NCBI RefSeq assembly: GCF_001665295.1
Contig: NZ_LZSE01000005.1
Coordinates: 1-64,000, forward strand
Length of the DNA: 64,000 nt
Origin: Mycobacterium sp. 1554424.7
GTDB lineage: Bacteria > Actinomycetota > Actinomycetes > Mycobacteriales > Mycobacteriaceae
Direction of reading: 5' to 3'
Made by a program: the position numbers and the translations under genes
The notes under the pieces: generated by a model
Told to the model about the DNA's origin: nothing
What the model saw: only the letters and a program-made list of their open reading frames with translations
The model's database searches: none
Shown here: positions 58,227 through 64,000 of the stretch, piece after piece
Numbering within the stretch: position 1 is the stretch's first letter
Layout of the letters: every line of letters begins with the position of its first letter

Positions 58227-59387
58227 CTACAGGTCCAGCAGGGCGGTCTCCGGCGACTCGATCAAATCCCTTAGCTCGCAGACGAATTGCGCCACCTGGG
58301 CGCCGTCGGCGATGCGATGATCGAACACGCAGGTCAGCCTCATCGTCGACCGGACGACGACCTCGCCGCCGACGACCACCGGGCGCGGCCGGATCGCTCC
58401 CATGCCCAGGATGGCCGCCTCGGGATGGTTGATCACCGGCACGCCGTCGTCCACGCCCAGCGCCCCGAAATTGGACACGGTGAACGTCGAGCCCAGCAAT
58501 TCCGCGGGTGTCAGGGTGCCTTCACGCGCGCCGCCGATCAATTCCGCCGTCCGGGTGGCCAATTCGCGGGTCGTCTTGTCCTGGGCATCGGTGATCACCG
58601 GGACCAGCAGCCCGCGATCGGTCGCCACGCCGAATCCCAGATGCACGCCCCGATGGACGCGCACGTGGGGACCTTCGGGAGAGTCCACCCATGTCGAGTT
58701 GAGAACCATGTTGTGGCCCAGGGCGATAACGAGCAGCCGCAGCGTCAGCACGAACGGCGTGATCTCCTGGTGCGCGGGACGGCAACGGTCGCGCAGCCGC
58801 AGCAGCGCGCCACAGTCGACGTCGACGCTGACTTTGGCGGCCGGGATTTCCCGGTGGGACAACGCCATCTTCTCGGCCATCCGGGCCTGCACGCCGCGGA
58901 CGGGCCGCACGTCGTGCCCCGTGCCGCGGGCGGCCGCCAGCACGTCCGCGCGGGTGATGACCTCACCCGCATCGCGCCACACCGAGGTGAGGTCGACCGC
59001 GAGTTCCTTGGCCAGCTTGCGCACGGGTGGGGCGGCGAGCGGCCGGCCGGTCCGTCGGCTCGCGTCGATGCCCGCGTCGGCCCCATAGCCGACCAGCGTG
59101 GGCACGGCGGCATCGCCATTAACGGGTGCGTCGGGCGCGGTGTCGATGCGGACCAGCACCTCGCCCACCTTGAGCACGGCGCCCTCGGCGCCGTTCGTTT
59201 CGACGATTCGCCCTGCGTACGGGCTGGGGATTTCGACCTCGGCCTTGGCGGTCTCCACCGAGCACAAAACTTGATTGAGTTCGACCTCGTCGCCGGCCGC
59301 GACGTACCAGCACGACACTGTCACCTCTTGCAGCCCCTCGCCCAGATCGGGAACCTGGAACGGCTTGACTCGCTCGTCGGTGCTCAC
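58227..59387 (-). CDS. bkdC: Branched-chain keto acid dehydrogenase E2 (lipoyl acyltransferase)
   Basis: Transfers the acyl group from E1 via lipoate to CoA. The lipoyl domain is residues 1-75, with the lipoylated Lys in [11 protein letters not shown]. The peripheral subunit-binding domain is about 110-145 ([17 protein letters not shown]). The catalytic domain is about 160-386, with the HxxxDG active site as DHRIADG. The 386 residues match Rv2495c. The GTG at 59387 overlaps the bkdB stop in GTGA. The E3 subunit (Lpd) is not in this window, as in M. tuberculosis. Confidence 0.93.
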   Translation of the reverse strand: MSTDERVKPFQVPDLGEGLQEVTVSCWYVAAGDEVELNQVLCSVETAKAEVEIPSPYAGRIVETNGAEGAVLKVGEVLVRIDTAPDAPVNGDAAVPTLVGYGADAGIDASRRTGRPLAAPPVRKLAKELAVDLTSVWRDAGEVITRADVLAAARGTGHDVRPVRGVQARMAEKMALSHREIPAAKVSVDVDCGALLRLRDRCRPAHQEITPFVLTLRLLVIALGHNMVLNSTWVDSPEGPHVRVHRGVHLGFGVATDRGLLVPVITDAQDKTTRELATRTAELIGGAREGTLTPAELLGSTFTVSNFGALGVDDGVPVINHPEAAILGMGAIRPRPVVVGGEVVVRSTMRLTCVFDHRIADGAQVAQFVCELRDLIESPETALLDL

Positions 59388-60418
59388 GGCAGGTCCAGCG
59401 CGCGTTCGACGCAGTCCAGCAGCCGGTCCGGGCCGGGCAACCACAGCCTTTCGAGCCGCGCCGGCGGGTAGGGCGTGTCAAAACCACAGGCGCGCAACAC
59501 CGGCGCCTCCAGCTCGTAGAACATCTCTTCTTGGATGCGCGCGGCCAGGCCGGCCCCGTAACCCAGGCTCCGCGGCCCTTCGTGCATCACCACACAGCGC
59601 CCGGTCCGATGGATCGACGCGGCGATGGTGTCGAAATCCAGCGGGACGAGTGACCGCAGGTCAACCACCTCCAGGCTCCAACCACGTTGGCGCTGAGCGT
59701 CTTCCGCCGCGGCAACGGCGGTACCGACCAGGCTGCCGTAGGTTACGACGGTCACGTCCCTGCCCGGTCGACGCACCATGGCATGTCCGATGGGCGGCTC
59801 GGGCCTGCTCAGGTCGACCGTGCCGCGGCCCTGGTAGCGCCGCTTCGGCTCCAAGTACATCACCGGGTCGGGGCAGGCGATCGAGTGGCGCAGCAGCCAA
59901 TAGGCGTCGGACGGGCTCGACGGCACCACCACCTTCAAGCCGGCGGTGTGCGCCCAATACGACTCGGTGGAGTCCGAATGATGTTCGGCCGCACCGATTC
60001 CGCCGAACGACGGGATCCGGACGGTGACCGGCATGTTGATCTCGCCGCGGGTGCGCGTGCGGTACTTGGCCAGGTGGCTGACGACCTGGTCGAAGGCCGG
60101 GTAGGAGAATCCGTCGAACTGGATCTCCGGCACCGGGACGAAGCCGCGCAGCGCCAGGCCGACTGCGATGCCGATGATGGCCGACTCGGCCAGCGGCGTG
60201 TCGAAACACCGCTCCTCACCGAAGGTTTCGACGAGCCCTTCGGTCACCCGGAATACCCCGCCTTCGACGGAGACGTCCTCGCCGAACACCAGCACGCGGT
60301 CGTCGGCGGCCATCGCGTCGTGCAGCGCGCGGTTGAGCGCCTGGACCATCGTCAGCTGTTGCGCCGCGATTGCAGCATCAAGCGCGGGCAGGCGTGGGGG
60401 CTCGGCGAGCTGGGTCAT
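59384..60418 (-). CDS. bkdB: Branched-chain keto acid dehydrogenase E1 beta
   Basis: Beta subunit of the thiamin-dependent E1 that decarboxylates branched-chain 2-oxoacids. Landmarks are [57 protein letters not shown] and the C-terminal [17 protein letters not shown]. The 344 residues start at ATG 60418 ([15 protein letters not shown]), which overlaps the bkdA stop in ATGA. Middle gene of the bkdA-bkdB-bkdC operon; counterpart of Rv2496c. Confidence 0.93.
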   Translation of the reverse strand: MTQLAEPPRLPALDAAIAAQQLTMVQALNRALHDAMAADDRVLVFGEDVSVEGGVFRVTEGLVETFGEERCFDTPLAESAIIGIAVGLALRGFVPVPEIQFDGFSYPAFDQVVSHLAKYRTRTRGEINMPVTVRIPSFGGIGAAEHHSDSTESYWAHTAGLKVVVPSSPSDAYWLLRHSIACPDPVMYLEPKRRYQGRGTVDLSRPEPPIGHAMVRRPGRDVTVVTYGSLVGTAVAAAEDAQRQRGWSLEVVDLRSLVPLDFDTIAASIHRTGRCVVMHEGPRSLGYGAGLAARIQEEMFYELEAPVLRACGFDTPYPPARLERLWLPGPDRLLDCVERALDLP

Positions 60419-61506
60419 TCGAGCCTCCCCAGTTCGGCATGCAGCTGGCGGCGCTGCGCCTCCAACCCGGGCGTGATCTCGGCGTACACCGTGGTGAACA
60501 CCTCGTCGATGTCGAGGTCGGGCGCGTCGAATGCCGCGTCGCGCAGTTCGGACCGCATTCGCTTCGCCCGGGTGGCGACCCGCTCCTCCAGGCGTTGCGA
60601 CCACCGGCCCTGGCCCTGCAAGTAAGTGCGGTAGCGCGGGATCGGGTCCAGCGCCGCCCAGCGGTCCACTTCGTCCTGCGTGCGGTATCGGCTCGGGTCG
60701 TCGGAGGTGGTGTGCGGGCCGAGCCGGTAGGTGACCGCCTCGATCAACGTCGGGCCGCCGCCGACGCGGGCGCGCGCGGCGGCCTCGGCCGTCACCGCAT
60801 AGCACGCGAGGACGTCGTTGCCGTCGACGCGGATCCCCGGCATCCCGTAGCCAATCGCCTTGTGCGCGAGGGAAGGTGCGGCCGTCTGTTTGGACACCGG
60901 CACCGAAATCGCCCACTGGTTGTTCTGCACGTAGAACACGCAGGGCGCGGCGAAGACGGCCGCGAAGTTCAGCGCCTCGTGCACGTCCCCCTCGCTGGTG
61001 GCTCCGTCGCCGAGGAAGGCGACCGTCACCGAATCCTCCCCGAGGCGTTGCGCGGCCATCGCCGCGCCGACGGCGTGCAGGGTCTGGGTGCCGATCGCGA
61101 TCGACATTGGGGCGCAACACTTCTTGGTGAATTCCAGGCCGCCGTGCCACGTCCCGCGCCACGCCGCGCCGACGTGGCCGGGCGGGATGCCGCGCACCAG
61201 ATAGGCACCGAGTTCGCGGTATTGCGGAAACAGCCAGTCGGTCTTGCGCAGGCAGGCAGCGGCGCCGACCTGGGCGGCCTCCTGGCCGCGGCAGGACGCG
61301 AACAGCGCCAGTTGCCCTTGGCGCTTCAGGTTGACGAACTCGGTGTCCAGCTCGCGGGTGACGACCATCATCTCGTAGAGCCAGCACAGCGTCTCAGGCG
61401 GAAGATCGCGGCCGTAGCGGCCTTCGGCCGTCGGCGTTCCGTCGGCGGCGACGAGTTGGACCGGGTCGAGGTCGACGGTCATCGGCGTCTGAGACTTATC
61501 CGCCAT
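60415..61506 (-). CDS. bkdA: Branched-chain keto acid dehydrogenase E1 alpha
   Basis: Alpha subunit binding thiamin diphosphate. The TPP motif GDGATSEGDVHEALNFAA...NNQWAIS is near residues 170-205, and the phosphorylation-loop region is RLGPHTTSDDPSRYR. Length 363 residues. The ATG at 61506 has GGAGG seven bases upstream. First gene of the operon, with its promoter in the gap at 61507-61824. Mycobacterial BkdABC works with Lpd in leucine, isoleucine and valine breakdown, supplying propionyl-CoA precursors for methyl-branched lipids. Counterpart of Rv2497c. Confidence 0.93.
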   Translation of the reverse strand: MADKSQTPMTVDLDPVQLVAADGTPTAEGRYGRDLPPETLCWLYEMMVVTRELDTEFVNLKRQGQLALFASCRGQEAAQVGAAACLRKTDWLFPQYRELGAYLVRGIPPGHVGAAWRGTWHGGLEFTKKCCAPMSIAIGTQTLHAVGAAMAAQRLGEDSVTVAFLGDGATSEGDVHEALNFAAVFAAPCVFYVQNNQWAISVPVSKQTAAPSLAHKAIGYGMPGIRVDGNDVLACYAVTAEAAARARVGGGPTLIEAVTYRLGPHTTSDDPSRYRTQDEVDRWAALDPIPRYRTYLQGQGRWSQRLEERVATRAKRMRSELRDAAFDAPDLDIDEVFTTVYAEITPGLEAQRRQLHAELGRLE

Positions 61507-61824
61507 ACCGCCTCCTTGGCGATCACCAGCTACCCGAAAGCCTCCGCTCGCCGCGACACTGGCGTATCCCCCATTATGCGCTCAAATCCGAAGAGACGGC
61601 GTTGATCACAGCTGAGCCGAAAACGTGTCGCATAGGCTTGCCTCCGATATTTTGCCGGCGGTCGGCGGAGACGACCCCAAGGGTGCGCGGATTCAACTCA
61701 ACCCGGAACGAATGTCGCCTACCCGCCGCAGGGCAAGTGGGCATGTTCGGCCCGGAATGCCTGTTACGGTGCGCTTTTCGATCAATCGACGCCCGAATCG
61801 AGATGCGCCCTACTATGGTATGCC
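61507..61824. other. Divergent intergenic region, 318 bp, upstream of bkdA
   Basis: Should hold the bkd operon promoter (leftward) and the promoter of the rightward gene at 61825. TACTAT at 61811-61816 is a -10-like hexamer eight bases before that GTG, compatible with a leaderless mRNA. No repeat or coding signal of note. Confidence 0.45.
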
Positions 61825-62466
61825 GTGACACTCGGCCAACCTGATTACGCTAGCGCCATGAAGCGTTCGACGGCCATCGGGCATCTCGTCGAAATGGCTA
61901 CGGTCGCGGCGGAGTGGCTGGAACTCGGCGACCGACATCGGTGGCCCCTGAAGGAAATATGGGTGACCGGGGAGTTCCTGTCCTTCGCGGAGACCCTGGA
62001 CGCGGGAGCGGTCGTGCTCGTTCTCGATCTTCCCGTCGAGGAGCTCCCCTGGCTGCGCATGCACCCCGTCGGAGAAGCGATCGGCCACCAACTGGGTCTC
62101 GGTAAGCGGCCGTTTCTCTGGTGCTACCGACCGCGAGCATGGCCGGCATGGAACTGTCAGCATCGGCGGGTAATGAAGGTCTGGGCCGATGGCAGCGGCC
62201 TTGACTCGTCGGCGATCGACGCCCTCCGGTCGCGGCGGTTTGAAGGCCTGGCCATCGCCGAGCCGTCCGACGACGAGCTGACGACACAGTTGCGGGCCGA
62301 GCTGGCCGTGTCGCGTGAGCACCTGCGATCTGTCCTCGAGGGCTACTGGGACCGCGACTGGCGCCGACGCCACCAAGGCTATGACGAATCGCCCGAGGAT
62401 CACCTGTGGCGCGCGGCGACCGCTGTAGCGGAAATGCTGGACGCCGTCGGCGATCTGAAGCAATAG
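61825..62466 (+). CDS. Hypothetical protein, DUF7711-like
   Basis: A 213-residue soluble protein. The core begins [23 protein letters not shown] and continues [55 protein letters not shown] and [40 protein letters not shown], a pattern of stand-alone actinobacterial proteins that I believe is DUF7711. The GTG at 61825 is used because of the nearby -10 hexamer; ATG 61858 is the alternative. It lies 35 bp upstream of a MazEF pair in the same direction. Function unknown. Confidence 0.75.
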   Translation: MTLGQPDYASAMKRSTAIGHLVEMATVAAEWLELGDRHRWPLKEIWVTGEFLSFAETLDAGAVVLVLDLPVEELPWLRMHPVGEAIGHQLGLGKRPFLWCYRPRAWPAWNCQHRRVMKVWADGSGLDSSAIDALRSRRFEGLAIAEPSDDELTTQLRAELAVSREHLRSVLEGYWDRDWRRRHQGYDESPEDHLWRAATAVAEMLDAVGDLKQ

Positions 62467-62474
62467 ACCGGCGC

Positions 62475-62502
62475 GTGGCACGAATGTGGCATAGTTGTGG
62501 CA
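62475..62502 (+). promoter_or_regulatory. Three GTGGCA repeats at exact 11-bp spacing before the antitoxin gene
   Basis: GTGGCA occurs at 62475-62480, 62486-62491 and 62497-62502. The last copy runs into the antitoxin ATG. The helical phasing suggests an iteron-like operator bound by the antitoxin or toxin-antitoxin complex and blocking both transcription and translation. Confidence 0.65.
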
Positions 62503-62738
62503 TGAATCGCGTACGATTAAGCACCACGGTGGACGCCAAGCTATTGAGCAGTGCACGCGACGTGCGGGCGGGACTCACTGACGCCGCCCTCATCGATGAG
62601 GCTCTCGGTGCCTTACTCGCTCGTCATCGATCGGCCGAGGTGAATGCGAGCTATGCCGCCTACGACGAGCACCCGGCCGATGAGCCTGACGAGTGGGGTG
62701 ACCTGGCTTCCTGGCGGCGAGCGGCTGGAGCTTCATGA
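62502..62738 (+). CDS. MazE-like antitoxin
   Basis: A 78-residue antitoxin starting at ATG 62502. The N-terminus [24 protein letters not shown] is a ribbon-helix-helix DNA-binding region, and [18 protein letters not shown] the dimer helix. The C-terminus is acidic and flexible ([18 protein letters not shown]), the toxin-binding tail typical of mycobacterial MazE proteins. Its TGA overlaps the toxin ATG in ATGA. Confidence 0.85.
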   Translation: MNRVRLSTTVDAKLLSSARDVRAGLTDAALIDEALGALLARHRSAEVNASYAAYDEHPADEPDEWGDLASWRRAAGAS

Positions 62739-63064
62739 GTGAACTGCCCGCGCGCGGGGAAGTGTGGTGGTGCGAAATGGCCGAGATCGGTCGGCGCCCG
62801 GTTGTGGTGCTATCGCGCGATGCGGCGATCCCTCGGCTTCGACGCGCACTCATCGCTCCCTGCACCACAACCATCCGAGGGCTAAAAAGCGAGGTCATCC
62901 TTGAACCTGGTGTGGATCCGATCCCGCTGCGTTCGGCGGTGAACCTGGACTCGGTCGAAAGTGTCTCGATCGCAGTATTGGTCAGTCGGCTTGGCCGGCT
63001 TGCCGATGACCGGATGCGCGCGATCTGCACTGCCCTTGAAGTGGCAGTCGACTGCTCCGGCTGA
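62735..63064 (+). CDS. MazF/PemK-family mRNA interferase toxin
   Basis: A 109-residue endoribonuclease toxin. [24 protein letters not shown] is the MazF beta-barrel start with the catalytic Arg, and [17 protein letters not shown] has the second motif with the Thr. The remaining [33 protein letters not shown] is the standard C-terminal half. No truncation is seen. Which of the M. tuberculosis MazF paralogues is closest is not clear by eye. The pair sits between bkdA and the citE-like gene, which I recall as neighbours in M. tuberculosis. Confidence 0.9.
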   Translation: MSELPARGEVWWCEMAEIGRRPVVVLSRDAAIPRLRRALIAPCTTTIRGLKSEVILEPGVDPIPLRSAVNLDSVESVSIAVLVSRLGRLADDRMRAICTALEVAVDCSG

Positions 63065-63110
63065 CGCCATAGCGAGGCGATCAGTCCGGTGGCCCGCTGA
63101 CGCCGATCCC

Positions 63111-63932
63111 TTAACTCGACGTGGTCTCCCCCGCCCGCCGCAGCAACATCTCCGCGTGCTTGAGCACCGGCGAGTCGACCATCCGTCCCTCGAACGCGAA
63201 TACACCGCGTTCGGAGCGCGCCGCCACCAACACCCGTCGCGCCCAGTCCAGCTTCTCCTCGCTGGGGCGATACGCCTCCCGCACGACCGCGACCTGACTG
63301 GGGTGGATGCAGACGGTCGCGTCGAAACCGACGGCGACGGCGTCGTCGGCCTCGGCCCGCAGACCATCGATGTCGCGGATGTCCAAATGGACGGCGTCGA
63401 GCGCGATCCGGCCGAACGCGGACGCCGCGAGCAGGGACGCCGACCGCACGTGGCGGGCGACGTCGCGATAGGTGCCGTCGGCCAGTCGGCTGGAGCTGCC
63501 GCCCAGGGTGGCGACCAGGTCCTCGGCACCCCACATCACGGCGACGGTGCCCTGTGCCGCGGCGATTTCGGCGACGAACACCGCGCCGCGCGGCGTCTCG
63601 ATCAGCGCGACCACCTCGCGCGGCGCCAACGCGGTCACCTGCGCGGCCGATTCGGTCTTCGAAAGCATCACCGTCGTGTAGGAGGTGTCGGCCAGGGCGT
63701 CCAGATCGCGGGCGTACTCGTCGGTGCCGGCGGCGTTGATTCGCACCACGGTTCGCTCGGGGTCCAGCGGGGTCTCGCGCAGCGCCTTGCGGGCGGCGGG
63801 CTTGTCGGCTTCGGCCACGCCGTCCTCGAGGTCGAGGATCACCACGTCGGCCGCGGCGGCGGCCTTGGCGAAGCGCTCGGGACGGTCGGCCGGGCAGAAC
63901 AGCCACGCCGGCCCGGCGGCGCGCAGGTCCAT
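63111..63932 (-). CDS. citE: HpcH/HpaI-family CoA lyase (CitE-like)
   Basis: A 273-residue TIM-barrel enzyme that cleaves or makes beta-hydroxyacyl-CoA thioesters. Landmarks are LFCPADRPERFAKAAAAADVVILDLEDGV (metal site), VVRINAAGTDEY, VALIETPRGAVFVAEIAA (Glu ligand) and GAEDL. There is no citD or citF partner, so it is not part of a citrate lyase; Rv2498c, its counterpart, is reported to act on hydroxymethylglutaryl-type CoA substrates. The ATG at 63932 is favoured by GAGGAG five bases ahead; GTG at 63935 is also possible. It overlaps the upstream MaoC stop. Confidence 0.9.
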   Translation of the reverse strand: MDLRAAGPAWLFCPADRPERFAKAAAAADVVILDLEDGVAEADKPAARKALRETPLDPERTVVRINAAGTDEYARDLDALADTSYTTVMLSKTESAAQVTALAPREVVALIETPRGAVFVAEIAAAQGTVAVMWGAEDLVATLGGSSSRLADGTYRDVARHVRSASLLAASAFGRIALDAVHLDIRDIDGLRAEADDAVAVGFDATVCIHPSQVAVVREAYRPSEEKLDWARRVLVAARSERGVFAFEGRMVDSPVLKHAEMLLRRAGETTSS

Positions 63933-64000
63933 CACGACTCCTCTACGTCCGGGCGTTTCTGCACCAGCGTGGTGCGCACCGCCCGCGCCACGATATCGCC
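63932..64000 (-). CDS. MaoC-like dehydratase, C-terminal fragment
   Basis: The last 22 codons and stop of a leftward gene that enters from beyond the window. They read GDIVARAVRTTLVQKRPDVEES. The TTLVQKR tail fits MaoC/hotdog hydratases, and a MaoC gene (Rv2499c) is the expected neighbour. Its TGA (63932-63934) overlaps the citE-like start, so the two are coupled. Confidence 0.75.
   Translation of the reverse strand, partial: GDIVARAVRTTLVQKRPDVEES

Overview
The window is a high-GC actinobacterial chromosome segment. Gene content and order point to a slow-growing Mycobacterium that is not in the M. tuberculosis complex. Both ends follow, from memory, the M. tuberculosis order Rv2462c to Rv2486 (trigger factor to echA14) and Rv2495c to Rv2499c (branched-chain dehydrogenase complex, citE-like lyase, MaoC). 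Mycobacterial hallmarks are MmpS/MmpL, a PE protein, a cutinase, truncated hemoglobin O, a mycoredoxin-type DsbA protein, the 180-kDa-type glutamate dehydrogenase, and a mega-enzyme with a fatty-acyl ligase and a polyketide synthase.

Layout. 1-19.2 kb is a conserved core: tig, tRNA-Pro, tRNA-Gly, lipP, nei2, rpiB, a CPWC thioredoxin-fold protein, pepN, small conserved genes, an HNH protein, glbO, aglA, a thioesterase, gdh, ettA and an SSB paralogue. 19.4-19.9 kb is a YefM/YoeB toxin-antitoxin pair with its own GTAC operator. 20-27.6 kb is a leftward run that ends in a CopD/CtaG membrane protein. Inside it plsB2, plsC and a WS/DGAT gene are joined by ATGA overlaps and together look like a complete glycerolipid acylation line. 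lipQ and a tRNA-Arg follow.

29.3-56.2 kb is the accessory part: two alpha/beta hydrolases, a cupin lipoprotein, an LLM oxidoreductase, an mmpS-mmpL pair with an AraC regulator, a small gene behind a striking 18-bp perfect inverted repeat, a PE protein with MPTR-like rather than PGRS repeats, an alpha-crystallin, a cutinase, three secreted or membrane proteins, and a single 9.7-kb gene. That gene encodes fatty-acyl-AMP ligase, ACP, KS, AT, DH, ER, KR, ACP and an HxxxD acyltransferase in one chain. Upstream of it lie a TetR regulator with a clear operator and a divergent deazaflavin-nitroreductase gene broken by an in-frame TAG.

56.3-64 kb returns to core: a crotonase-fold protein lacking both catalytic glutamates, two small secreted proteins, the bkdABC operon, an inserted three-gene rightward block (DUF7711-like protein plus a MazEF pair fronted by three GTGGCA repeats 11 bp apart), then the citE-like lyase and the tail of a MaoC gene.

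The main candidate for a little-described system is the fused ligase-PKS-acyltransferase. The AT motif YASH, full reducing loop and terminal acyltransferase together predict activation of a fatty acid, extension with methylmalonyl units to a saturated methyl-branched chain, and direct transfer onto an acceptor alcohol, the work that separate FadD, Mas/Pks and PapA proteins do in known mycobacterial lipid pathways. All homology statements are from reading the sequence and memory; no search was run.
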